Shown: positions 36,137 to 44,268 of the stretch, one piece after another
How the letters are laid out: the number at the start of each line of letters is the position of its first letter
Numbering within the stretch: position 1 is the first letter of the stretch
Assembly (NCBI RefSeq): GCF_030409415.1
Contig: NZ_JAUFPW010000033.1
Location: 124,001-188,000 of the forward strand
From: Pedobacter aquatilis
GTDB lineage: Bacteria; Bacteroidota; Bacteroidia; Sphingobacteriales; Sphingobacteriaceae
DNA length: 64,000 bases
Reading direction: 5' to 3'
The notes under the pieces: model-generated
The model's input: only the letters and a program-made list of their open reading frames with translations
Databases searched by the model: none
What the model was told of the DNA's origin: nothing
Made by a program: the position numbers and the translations under genes

Positions 36137-36200
36137 GCTGTTCGAGATGTTAGCTTTTCAGCACATCTCGAACTAGTTGTTAGTAAGGATTTGTATTCCC
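36137..36200 (+). repeat. Module-end hairpin repeat, copy 2
   Basis: Perfect arms GTTCGAGATG (36139-36148) and CATCTCGAAC (36163-36172) enclose TTAGCTTTTCAGCA. The element is nearly identical to the one at 6427-6487, and both lie behind an Rhs tip plus immunity genes. Similarity extends past the stem, so it is more than a chance palindrome. Confidence 0.78.
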
Positions 36201-36667
36201 TCACTAGTTTAAGTTTTTAATAAGGCAACTTAAATTTCTTGTATAAGAATAAGGGTTTTGTTGGTAATTTAAGCAGAAAAGAAAATATAAAGGCTCGGTA
36301 ATCCCTTCTGGTTTATTGTTCTCTTTTTAGCGGTCAATAAATCTAAAATAGAAGCTAAGACTTTGTCTGAAAAATGAAGAAACAAAGATGCAATGAAAAG
36401 CTGAAAAATGGCGATAAAATAGAGATTTGGTGAAGTAGTATTTCTCATTTTATAACATTTGTAGATGTAAAGTGAGTACATGCTTTAGTATTTTAGGGAT
36501 TAGAAGATGTATAGCATTAACTGCATAATTGCAGATCGAGGCAATCATTGGGTAGGGTAGCTGGATCTCTGTCTGGAGACCTGGGCTTTAAAAAAGATTT
36601 AAGTGAGCCGTTGGAACACTTAAACCAGAGGAGATTCTAAAAAACCTTAAATAAGTAAACAAATGAT
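36201..36667. other. Gap without recognisable gene
   Basis: AT-rich stretch with scattered short frames only; the minus-strand frame at 36269-36481 has no recognisable motif. The leader of the following membrane-protein gene lies at its right end. I see nothing else. Confidence 0.5.
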
Positions 36668-37198
36668 ATGAAGAGAACCTATATTATAATTCTTGGCGCA
36701 TGTACCGCTTACATGATTGTTACGGGATTCACAGCATTGCTTTACATTTTTACAGCAATTATGCAAGGTGTAATAGTGAACCTGTTTGGGTGGTGCTCAA
36801 TGATCGTTTGCATTTGCATAGCGTTGATTACAATAGTTAATGGCATAAAGATTTTGAGGAACATTTGTTCTCCAAGTCTTATTGGACTGAAGACGATGAT
36901 GTGGATAGCGTTAATCCAAATCATTGCTCTTGTTTTTAACGGATTTCAATTTAAATTCAATTAGGGAGCTGAAGTTGTAGCCTTTTGGCAAATGGATTAT
37001 GATACTGCTTTTACCCAAATTGGAATTGATTTTGATAATTTGAATTTCGGCTATACAGTTCGTTTTGCTGAATCAACGTATTGTGCAATTCGAATAAATT
37101 TAGTATTTGTCTTCTTGGCCGTGGCTTACTTTTATTATCATATAAACGCAAAAAATAGTTCATCTATTCAAAATGTTTCGAAAGGTATCTCGAATTGA
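36668..37198 (+). pseudogene. Small membrane-protein gene interrupted by one in-frame TAG
   Basis: The first part (98 codons from ATG 36668) encodes about three membrane segments and ends in a TAG at 36962-36964. The frame continues without change for nine sense codons (GAEVVAFWQ) to an ATG at 36992 and a further 68 codons containing another membrane segment (INLVFVFLAVAYFYY). The two halves look like one four-helix protein of about 176 codons split by a single nonsense codon. It could be a fresh pseudogene or two separate small genes; stop readthrough or a sequencing error cannot be excluded. A strong terminator follows. Confidence 0.6.
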
Positions 37199-37224
37199 GT
37201 ATAAGATGCAATTGAAATGTTTTA

Positions 37225-37270
37225 AACAGAAGCCTACTAGCTAAAAACTGGTAGGCTTCTGTTGTTTATT
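37225..37270 (+). terminator. Strong Rho-independent terminator
   Basis: Stem arms of 13 bp, AACAGAAGCCTAC (37225-37237) and GTAGGCTTCTGTT (37251-37263), with TAGCTAAAAACTG between and TGTTTATT after. It isolates the membrane-protein gene from the conjugative region. Confidence 0.85.
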
Positions 37271-37800
37271 CCACGAACCAATGATCGCTATTTGAATAGT
37301 ATGTGTTACTATTTTTTGAGCCATGTTATCTCTTTAATAAAATTTCTCATTAAGTTTCGTTCAAATGCTGGCTTGGAGAAACCAACATATTTGCCCCCTC
37401 CGAACCAGTTTCTAATTATTCGTAAAGTCATTAATATAGATGTTGTTGCAAGAGAAATATTTTCGGTAAAAGAGGTCAATTAGGTTCGTTTTATCCAAAT
37501 ATATTTTCCTTGCAACCAAAAATATAGAAAAGTAAATCGAAAAATTATCTTCACATTTCTCTTTACTGCATAATGTGTTTCATGCAGAGATGATAAATGT
37601 GAAAACCTGATCCCAAAAGGACTGTTCACCGCAGAATGCATGGTTCAAAGGTCATCTAACCTGATGCTTTGACTTAAGCGATAATTTCAGATATCAGTTA
37701 TCTTCTTTTTCTTTCTGTACGCGTTTCGCTCTGCTTTTTATTCCGGGCCTATTCAGCAGTTCTTTGCCCGCCCAGTTCTAGCGTTAGCATTTCGTATTCT
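37271..37800. other. Junction between the Rhs locus and the conjugative region
   Basis: No gene is supported. The frame at 37262-37483 starts inside the terminator and lacks a recognisable fold. Base composition becomes visibly more GC-rich towards the right end, which suggests the conjugative backbone starts in or near this stretch. Confidence 0.45.
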
Positions 37801-37810
37801 TTTTTTACGG

Positions 37811-37905
37811 CGCTCGCAGATCTGTCGAGCGTCAATCACATAGCGGATTTTTCAAAAACCGAAAGCGCCTACGACGTTGGTGGTATCGCCAGTAGGAGCC
37901 TTTTG
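37811..37905 (+). promoter_or_regulatory. Structured leader ahead of the tra operon
   Basis: Nested palindrome CGCTCG-CAGATCTG-T-CGAGCG at 37811-37831, then an imperfect hairpin with arms AAAG..CCTAC (37862-37872) and GTAGG..CTTTT (37892-37904). The ATG of the first gene lies about 85 nt further on. It might be an attenuator, a small RNA or part of a transfer origin; no relaxase gene is nearby to support the last. Confidence 0.4.
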
Positions 37906-37987
37906 AAATCAAGTTTAGGGGCTGACCCTATGTGCTTGTCAGTTTGGGTACCGTTTGTTTTCGAGTTTTGCTTTCGTTCTGAGGGCA

Positions 37988-38560
37988 ATGGGGCCTGAGG
38001 GTTTGATTTTCTGGTTTATGTTACAGCAGTTTTCCTGGGGAGCGTTTCTCGTCGCTTCGATTGTGCTCAATGTGGTATGGTATGTTTTTGTTGGTCTGGT
38101 TTTTTACCGCCCGGAGGTCTCGGCTTTTCTGGGCGGGGTCTTTGGTGGGAGCAGCGTGGATGGTGTCAGCGTTGATGACAGGGACTCATTTAAGGATGAA
38201 GAGTGGCGGGATGGGGAAATCGAAAGGGAAGTGGATGCGGCGCTGATGGGGGTTTCGAGAATGCCCGATGGAGTGGAGGTCAAAAGTTCTTCGCAGGTTA
38301 GTTTTTCTACTGCTATGGGTGAGGAAAGGTATGATCAGATTGGGCTGGTGGCTGATGTGGTGCAGGAGCTCAAAAGTATCTTTTCGGAGCTGGAAAAAAA
38401 GGCAGGTGATAAAAGAGATTTCTTTAGGCTGCTGGCCAGGGTGAAAGAGGATTACGGGCCGCTGTCGGGGCATCCGTCGGTGGGTGCACTGACGGGGTTT
38501 ATCGTGGAGCAGGCACCGTTTCACCTAACTGCTGAGGAGTTGGAGAATTTGTGGTATTAG
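37988..38560 (+). CDS. Membrane protein at the head of the tra operon, unknown function
   Basis: 190 residues from ATG 37988; a TTG at 37955 would add 11 residues in frame. Two hydrophobic segments (EGLIFWFMLQQFSWGAFL; SIVLNVVWYVFVGLVFY) are followed by an acidic, probably cytoplasmic tail with a helical region near the end (LTAEELENLW). No family was recognised. It sits directly before the TraE-type gene, in the same orientation and with the GC-rich codon use of the tra genes, so a role in conjugation is likely but not shown. Confidence 0.5.
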   Translation: MGPEGLIFWFMLQQFSWGAFLVASIVLNVVWYVFVGLVFYRPEVSAFLGGVFGGSSVDGVSVDDRDSFKDEEWRDGEIEREVDAALMGVSRMPDGVEVKSSSQVSFSTAMGEERYDQIGLVADVVQELKSIFSELEKKAGDKRDFFRLLARVKEDYGPLSGHPSVGALTGFIVEQAPFHLTAEELENLWY

Positions 38561-38584
38561 TCTGGTTTTGGATTTTTTAAGGTA

Positions 38585-38968
38585 ATGGATATGAAAAGGT
38601 TAATGTGGGGGAAGCGGGGCTTTATGGCTCTGCGACAAAGTATAAAGCGGTATAATATTGAGTTGTGGCGATGTGTGTTTGTTCTGGCGCTGATGATTGT
38701 CTGGATTGCGGCGGGGCTGAACTGCTTTGCTCAGGATGGCAATGCGGGGATCCAGGAGGCGACCAATAAGGTGAAAGGCTATTTTGATACGGGCTGCGAT
38801 TTGATGTATGCCATTGGTGCGGTGGTGGGGATTATCGGGGCCATTAAGGTATTCAATAAGTGGAACGCGGGAGAGCCGGACACCAATAAGGTGGCGGCGG
38901 CCTGGTTTGGTTCCTGCATATTTTTGGTGGTGGTGGCGACGGTGTTAAAGTCGTTTTTTGGGATTTAA
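38585..38968 (+). CDS. traE: TraE-type conjugation protein (DUF4134)
   Basis: 127 residues, with an N-terminal signal or anchor (cut near NCFAQDG) and the DUF4134 pattern: GIQEATNKVKGYF, then two membrane segments (LMYAIGAVVGIIGAIKVF; WFGSCIFLVVVATVLKS). DUF4134 proteins are small VirB2/VirB3-like subunits of Bacteroidetes conjugative transposons, probably inner-membrane parts of the mating channel. Start ATG 38585; an internal Met at 38624 would shorten the leader. TraF and TraG follow with little spacing. Confidence 0.82.
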   Translation: MDMKRLMWGKRGFMALRQSIKRYNIELWRCVFVLALMIVWIAAGLNCFAQDGNAGIQEATNKVKGYFDTGCDLMYAIGAVVGIIGAIKVFNKWNAGEPDTNKVAAAWFGSCIFLVVVATVLKSFFGI

Positions 38969-38985
38969 GGTTAGGAGGATTTGTA

Positions 38986-39321
38986 ATGGCTAGTGTATAT
39001 CAGGTGAATAAAGGGGTTTCGCGTCCGATTGAATTCAAGGGGCTTAAAGGCGTTTACATCGGGGTATTGGCTGGCGGGCTGGTGTTTCTACTAGTGGGGT
39101 TTGCGGCACTCTATATTTTAAGAACGCCTTTGTATGTGCTGTTGCCAATAGTTTTATTGCTGGGGGCGGGGCTTTTTATGGCGGTGTTCCGTTTATCGAA
39201 AAGGTTCGGGGTGTACGGGTTGGGAAAGTGGATGGCGAGGCGGGGCGTGCCAAGCTATATCAGGTTTTCCTCGCGCAGGTTGTTTGTTGGCTTGAAAGGA
39301 GGGGACTATGGTAGAAGCTAA
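38986..39321 (+). CDS. traF: TraF-type conjugation protein (DUF4133)
   Basis: 111 residues with two membrane segments (YIGVLAGGLVFLLVGFAALY; LYVLLPIVLLLGAGLFMAVF) and the DUF4133 ending in KWMARRGVPSYIRF. VirB3-like inner-membrane protein that normally pairs with the VirB4-type ATPase encoded next; in many type IV systems the two are even fused. The 3' end overlaps traG by 14 nt. Confidence 0.83.
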   Translation: MASVYQVNKGVSRPIEFKGLKGVYIGVLAGGLVFLLVGFAALYILRTPLYVLLPIVLLLGAGLFMAVFRLSKRFGVYGLGKWMARRGVPSYIRFSSRRLFVGLKGGDYGRS

Positions 39322-41770
39322 GATGATAATGCCAATTTATAAAATTGAGAAGGATTGCATTTTATCCAGGCAGGGAGATGTGACGGTTGGCTTTAAGGTG
39401 TCTTTGCCGGAGATTTTTACCCTTTCGGACAGGGAGTATGAAAGCTATCACCAGAGCTGGGTGAAGGCGATTAAGTTATTACCTGAAACTTGCATGTTTC
39501 ATAAGCAGGACTGGTTTGTCAAGGGGAGGTTTAAGGCTGATTTTGATTCGGCTGGAGACAGTTTTTTAGGTAGGTCTTCAGAGCGGTTTTTTAAGGAACG
39601 GGAATGTTTGGACCATAGCTGCTACATTTTTCTGACCAGAAAGGCTGGTGGGAGATTGTCGAGTTCGGCGTTAAGTAATGTGCTGCGCAAAAGCATCGCG
39701 CCCGCCCAGACCACAAATCAGGTTTTGGTGGATGAATTTTTAGATGCTGCCGGGCAGTTTGTTCGCATCATGCAGGACTCGGGTTTTGTTTCCTTGCAGC
39801 GGCTGGGCGATAATGAGCTAGCGGGTACAGCCAATTTCCCGGGCGTACTGGAAAGATACTGCTTCCTTTTGGCTGAAGGAGAGCCTTCGGTTATCCGTGA
39901 TATCCACCTTCGGGACGAGATCAGGGTGGGGGAGAAACATTGCTGGCTGTTTACGCTCTCGAACACGGAAGATTTGCCTTCGATGGTCGGTTCGCGGATA
40001 AATTATGATAAGTATTCTACCGACAGGACCAAATTTTCGGTGGGTTTTGCTTCACCCCTGGGGCAGCTGCTCAACTGTAATCATATCTATAACCAGTACA
40101 TCTTTCTGGGGGATAGTTCGCTGACGCTTAAAAGACTCGAGGCGAAGAAACTTCGTTTGCAGTCGCTTTCTGCTTACAGCCGGGAGAATGCGATCAGCCG
40201 GGATGCGGTAAACGATTTTCTTAATGAGGCGATTGCTGGTGGAAAATTGCCTGTGAAATCACATTTTAATGTGCTTTGTTGGAGCGAAGATGAGGGGGAG
40301 ATGAAGGAAGCAGGTAATATGGTTTCTTCGGCTATGGCGCAGATGGATGCGGTAGCGAAACTGGAGAGCGACGGGAAGGCGCAGGTCTGGTTTGCCGGGC
40401 TGCCGGGCAATGAGGCGGATTTTGCGATGAACGATACCTTTGACACCTTTTTAGAACAGGCGAGTTGTTTTTTTAACCTGGAGAGTAATTACCGCTCGTC
40501 GGTTTCGCCCTTTGGAGTGCGTCTTGGGGACAGGCTTTCCGGCCGTCCGGTACATGTGGACATCTCGGATGAACCGATTAGCCTTGGGATAGCGACCAAT
40601 CGCAACAAGTTTATCCTAGGACCTTCGGGTTCCGGAAAGTCTTTTTTGACCAATCATCTGATGCGGAGTTATGCCGAGCAGGGGGCGCATGTGGTGATTG
40701 TGGATGTGGGACATAGTTACTCGGGGCTTTGTGAGCTGATGGGTGGGTATTACTTTACCTATTCTGAATCTTCGCCTATTGCTTTTAATCCGTTTTATCT
40801 CGGTGAGGGGGAGGTGATGGATACTGAGAAGAAGGAATCCATTAAGACGCTTTTGCTTGCACTTTGGAAAAAGGATGATGAGACTTTTACTCGTTCGGAA
40901 TATGTGGCGCTTTCGGGTGCGCTGAGCTTATATTTTGAGTATCTGGGAACCAGGCATGATATCTTTCCGTGCTTTAATTCTTTTTATGAGTATTTGCAGT
41001 CTGGTTATGGGGCGGAGCTGGAGCGGAGACGGGTCAAGGCTTCTGATTTTGATATCGGGAATTTCATTTATGTGCTTTCGCCCTTTTACCGTGGCGGGGA
41101 GTTTGATTACCTGCTGAATGCGAGGGAGAATCTGGACCTTTTAGCTCAGCCCTTTATTGTTTTTGAGCTGGACAATATAAAGGACCACCCGATTCTTTTT
41201 CCAGTGGTGACCCTTATCATTATGGAAGTGTTCATCTCCAAGATGAGAAAGCTCAAAGGGGTTCGTAAGGTGTTTTTGTGCGAGGAGGCCTGGAAGGCCA
41301 TTGCCAAAGAAGGAATGGCTGAGCAGCTGAAATACTTATTTAAAACGGTTAGAAAGCATTTTGGGGAGGCGATAGTGGTGACCCAGGAAGTGGAGGACAT
41401 TATTTCTTCTCCCATTGTCAAGCAGGCAATTATCAATAACTCGGACTGTAAGATTCTGCTCGACCAGAGCAAATACCAGAACAAGTTCGATCAGATACAG
41501 GAACTTTTGGGACTAACCGATAAGGAAAAGGCGCAGGTGTTGTCCTTAAACAAAGCAAACGACGCAAAGAGGAAGTATAAGGAGGTATTCATTTCTATCG
41601 GCGGGCAGATGAGTAAGGTGTACCGGACCGAGGTTTCTCTGGAAGAGTATCTGTGCTATACCACTGAAGAGCGGGAAAAGCTTCGGGTGAGCGAATATGC
41701 GGGCAGGTACGGCTCGATGCAACGGGGGATTGCGGCGTTGGCTGCTGAGATCAGGGCAAAGCCCGGGTAA
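39308..41770 (+). CDS. traG: TraG: VirB4-type conjugation ATPase
   Basis: 820 residues. The N-terminal third is the CagE/TrbE/VirB4-type domain. The ATPase core has Walker A LGPSGSGKSFLTNHL (about residue 436) and Walker B KVFLCEEAWK (about 654), followed by VTQEVEDI and ILLDQSK. The protein powers assembly of the mating channel and substrate transfer. The N-terminus reads KIEKDCILSRQGDVTVGF, as in Bacteroidetes TraG proteins. Length and domain order are normal and no damage is seen, so the transfer machinery may be intact at this point. Confidence 0.92.
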   Translation: MVEAKMIMPIYKIEKDCILSRQGDVTVGFKVSLPEIFTLSDREYESYHQSWVKAIKLLPETCMFHKQDWFVKGRFKADFDSAGDSFLGRSSERFFKERECLDHSCYIFLTRKAGGRLSSSALSNVLRKSIAPAQTTNQVLVDEFLDAAGQFVRIMQDSGFVSLQRLGDNELAGTANFPGVLERYCFLLAEGEPSVIRDIHLRDEIRVGEKHCWLFTLSNTEDLPSMVGSRINYDKYSTDRTKFSVGFASPLGQLLNCNHIYNQYIFLGDSSLTLKRLEAKKLRLQSLSAYSRENAISRDAVNDFLNEAIAGGKLPVKSHFNVLCWSEDEGEMKEAGNMVSSAMAQMDAVAKLESDGKAQVWFAGLPGNEADFAMNDTFDTFLEQASCFFNLESNYRSSVSPFGVRLGDRLSGRPVHVDISDEPISLGIATNRNKFILGPSGSGKSFLTNHLMRSYAEQGAHVVIVDVGHSYSGLCELMGGYYFTYSESSPIAFNPFYLGEGEVMDTEKKESIKTLLLALWKKDDETFTRSEYVALSGALSLYFEYLGTRHDIFPCFNSFYEYLQSGYGAELERRRVKASDFDIGNFIYVLSPFYRGGEFDYLLNARENLDLLAQPFIVFELDNIKDHPILFPVVTLIIMEVFISKMRKLKGVRKVFLCEEAWKAIAKEGMAEQLKYLFKTVRKHFGEAIVVTQEVEDIISSPIVKQAIINNSDCKILLDQSKYQNKFDQIQELLGLTDKEKAQVLSLNKANDAKRKYKEVFISIGGQMSKVYRTEVSLEEYLCYTTEEREKLRVSEYAGRYGSMQRGIAALAAEIRAKPG

Positions 41771-41801
41771 CACCCAATCTAAAATTAATTCTTTATTGGA
41801 T

Positions 41802-41891
41802 ATGGAAGGATTTGGACCTTGGCTAAAAGCTAAGCTTCCGGCAAAGGCTCCGAAAGAAAACAGCGAAGGGAAATCAATTAAAGTTTACTAA
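41802..41891 (+). CDS. Possible 29-residue peptide, member of a repeated short motif
   Basis: ATG 41802 encodes MEGFGPWLKAKLPAKAP plus a short tail. The core W-L-K-A-x-L-P is repeated in decayed form at 45489-45535 and 45570-45612 between traJ and traK. The spread through the operon suggests an old duplicated small gene, or a nucleotide element that happens to be readable. It is not supported by any family; expression is unknown. Confidence 0.3.
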   Translation: MEGFGPWLKAKLPAKAPKENSEGKSIKVY

Positions 41892-41903
41892 AAAACGAAT
41901 AAC

Positions 41904-42275
41904 ATGAGCGCAATCAAATTATTGCTGGGGCTGTGCTTTGGCTTTGCTTTAGCCGCTTGCCAGGGAGATAGGGTCAGGGATTTTATGCCCGGGAGTTATG
42001 TGAGCTCGGCAGGCGGCGAGTTCAGCATGGCCAGCGATACGCTAAAGGTCGAGCTGGTGGAAGGTAACAATTATAAGGTTTTGCGAAGTACGGGCTACAA
42101 CCTGATCCGTAATGGCAAGGTCGGGAGGAGGGAATATGAAACGCAGGTTTGGAGCTGCACCTATAGCGTAGCCACAAATCAGTTAACTGAGCTCAGGAAA
42201 GGAAGAGTGATCTCCTTTTTTCCAGGACGAGGGGAGCTGAGCGTTGGTAAGCGCATATATAAAAAGATAAATTAA
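41904..42275 (+). CDS. Small tra-operon lipoprotein
   Basis: 123 residues with a lipoprotein signal ending LAACQGD. The mature part contains FMPGSYVSSAGGEFS and SCTYSVATNQLTELRKGR, apparently a small beta-barrel-like fold. Unnamed lipoproteins of this kind are regularly found between traG and traI in Sphingobacteriaceae elements, possibly for surface or entry exclusion, but no function is established. Codon use matches its neighbours. Confidence 0.55.
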   Translation: MSAIKLLLGLCFGFALAACQGDRVRDFMPGSYVSSAGGEFSMASDTLKVELVEGNNYKVLRSTGYNLIRNGKVGRREYETQVWSCTYSVATNQLTELRKGRVISFFPGRGELSVGKRIYKKIN

Positions 42276-42293
42276 CAGAACGAGGACAAGAAA

Positions 42294-42989
42294 ATGATGG
42301 GAAGCATGAAAAAGTTTATGGTGATACTGCCAATCTCGGCGATGACAATATTTGTGACTTTGCCAACCGGTGCGAACGCGCAGGTGGCGTTTTTGGAGGT
42401 GATTAAGGCAGGGGTTAAAAAGGTGATTAAGGCGATGGATCTAAAGGTGCAGCGCTTGCAGAACGAGACGATCTGGCTGCAAAACGCGCAGAAGGTGCTG
42501 GAAAACCAGCTTTCAAAACTGAAGTTGGGAGAGATTGCGGAATGGACAGGGAAACAGAAAGCGCTTTATGGCCAGTACTATGAGGAGCTCTGGAAGGTGA
42601 AATCTGCAATCGTGTACTATAAAAGGCTTCGGGAACTGACTGAGATTCAGGTACGCATCGTGGAGGAATATAAGTGGGCCTGGAACCTGTTCAATAAGTC
42701 TGGGCATTTTTCTGCTGATGAGCTGCTTGCGATGGAAAAGGTGTATTCGGGGATACTGGAGGTTTCGGTGAAGAATGTAGACGGGATTCTTTCAATCGTG
42801 GGTTCATTTAAGACGCAGATGAGCGACGGGGCGAGGCTGGAGCTGATTGTTGCGGCGGCGGACGCGATGGAAGCCAACTGGCAGGATTTGAAAAGGTTTA
42901 ACAGGGAAAATAGTTTGCTTTCAATTCAAAGGGCGAAATCATTGGATGAGGTTGCTAAACTAAAGGAGCTGTATGGGATCGAGAATTAA
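42294..42989 (+). CDS. traI: TraI-type periplasmic conjugation protein
   Basis: 231 residues with a Sec signal (cut near NAQVAF). The mature protein is mostly helical with an early coiled segment (LKVQRLQNETIWLQNAQK) and ends KSLDEVAKLKELYG. This matches the TraI (DUF4141-like) proteins of Bacteroidetes conjugative transposons, which are VirB5-like; it is not the TraI relaxase of F plasmids. Its end overlaps the next gene by 17 nt. Confidence 0.7.
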   Translation: MMGSMKKFMVILPISAMTIFVTLPTGANAQVAFLEVIKAGVKKVIKAMDLKVQRLQNETIWLQNAQKVLENQLSKLKLGEIAEWTGKQKALYGQYYEELWKVKSAIVYYKRLRELTEIQVRIVEEYKWAWNLFNKSGHFSADELLAMEKVYSGILEVSVKNVDGILSIVGSFKTQMSDGARLELIVAAADAMEANWQDLKRFNRENSLLSIQRAKSLDEVAKLKELYGIEN

Positions 42990-43641
42990 AGGTTACTGGA
43001 AATTTCTTTTTGGTTTTATGGTAGTGATTTGGGGCGTGGCTTTAAGCTCAGCTTCCTGCAAAGCTCAAAATTGGAACGAGGTCTTTCGTCAAAAGATAAC
43101 GCAGGAAAAATACTTACTTAAGCAAATCGCCTATCTTAAAGTATATGCCGGTCAGGCCTGGAACGGCTATAAACTGGTGAGTGGTGGTCTGGAAAACATT
43201 GGTGGTTTTACTTCTGGAGAATTCAGGTTGCATGAGGCCTTTATCTCAGGCCTGTCAAAAGTGAGCAGTTTGGTGAGGAAGGATTTCAGGATCGAAGAAA
43301 TCGTGAAATTCCAACTTGGCATCAATTCCAATTTAAGGGCTTTGCAGAAAGGCTCAGCCTTAAGCCCAGCCCCAAATCAAGATTATTATAAGGCAGTGCA
43401 GGAAAAGATAGCAGCAGAATGCAATTCCGATCTGGATGAACTGATGGATATTGTGTTATCAGGAAATCTGGCTTTGAACGATGCGGAGCGGCTTGGTCGA
43501 TTGGGTGCGATTCACGCCTCGATGCGGGAGAAATCAGAATTTACAAGATGGTTCTGCACGGGGGCTGCGCTTGTGGCCCGGTCTGAGAAAGGAGAAAAAC
43601 TGGATATAGAAGAGTTAAGGAGGCTTTATGAAAAAAATTAG
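42973..43641 (+). CDS. Periplasmic helical protein of the tra operon, paralogue A
   Basis: 222 residues with a Sec signal (cut near SCKAQN). Mature sequence is helical; the block YKLVSGGLENIGGFTSGEFRLHEAF matches YTVLSQGYSKVAAIASGNFSLHEVF in the next gene when aligned in short pieces, so the two are paralogues. Overlaps its neighbours on both sides, so probably expressed with traI and traJ. Function unknown; a periplasmic accessory of the mating channel is likely. Confidence 0.6.
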   Translation: MGSRIKGYWKFLFGFMVVIWGVALSSASCKAQNWNEVFRQKITQEKYLLKQIAYLKVYAGQAWNGYKLVSGGLENIGGFTSGEFRLHEAFISGLSKVSSLVRKDFRIEEIVKFQLGINSNLRALQKGSALSPAPNQDYYKAVQEKIAAECNSDLDELMDIVLSGNLALNDAERLGRLGAIHASMREKSEFTRWFCTGAALVARSEKGEKLDIEELRRLYEKN

Positions 43642-44263
43642 AAGATATGCTTTGGTGGTTTGGTTGATGTGCCTTTGCGGGCTGGGCGCTACTGCCCAGT
43701 CCAATGAGGCAAAGCAGTTGATGCTGAACGTGGAAAAGCTATCCAGTCTGAAAAACATCCTTTCGGACATGAAAAAAGGATATACTGTGCTATCGCAAGG
43801 CTATTCCAAGGTGGCGGCAATTGCCTCGGGCAATTTTTCGCTGCACGAGGTATTCCTGGACGGGCTGATGGTGGTCTCGCCAGAAGTGAAAAAGTACAGG
43901 CGGGTGGCGGATATTATTTCAGCTCAGCGAGCAATCGTTTTGGAATATAAAGCGGCGCTTGGTGCCTTTCGGGGAGCAGACGTATTCAATGCCGGGGAAC
44001 TGGATTACCTGGGCAGTGTGTATGCTTCGCTCTTTGATGCCTCGCTACAGAATTTGGAGGATCTGGCGATGGTGATCACTTCTTCTAAACTTCGTATGAG
44101 CGATGAGGAAAGGCTAAAGGCGATTGATAGGATTTTTCTGGATACTGCGGACAAGCTGGAGTTTTTGAGGGATTTCAATCGGGGTGCGCTTGTGCTGTTT
44201 CGCCAGAAGCAGAAAGAGCAGCGCGAAATTGCACAGCTCAAAAGTTATTACAATAACAATTAG
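43628..44263 (+). CDS. Periplasmic helical protein of the tra operon, paralogue B
   Basis: 211 residues with a Sec signal (cut near GATAQSN). Similar in size, predicted helicity and GxFSLHE block to the preceding gene, with a DEERLKAIDRIF segment near the end where paralogue A has DAERLGRLGAIH. Starts 14 nt before the end of paralogue A. It ends in a charged tail (FRQKQKEQREIAQLKSYY). No function assigned. Confidence 0.6.
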   Translation: MKKIRRYALVVWLMCLCGLGATAQSNEAKQLMLNVEKLSSLKNILSDMKKGYTVLSQGYSKVAAIASGNFSLHEVFLDGLMVVSPEVKKYRRVADIISAQRAIVLEYKAALGAFRGADVFNAGELDYLGSVYASLFDASLQNLEDLAMVITSSKLRMSDEERLKAIDRIFLDTADKLEFLRDFNRGALVLFRQKQKEQREIAQLKSYYNNN

Positions 44264-44268
44264 ATTTT

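Noticed and set aside
37262..37483. 73-codon frame
   Set aside because: Begins with TTG inside a terminator; no domain recognised.
37811..37905. Transfer origin of the conjugative element
   Set aside because: Palindromes are present but no relaxase gene or nick-site-like sequence supports the call.
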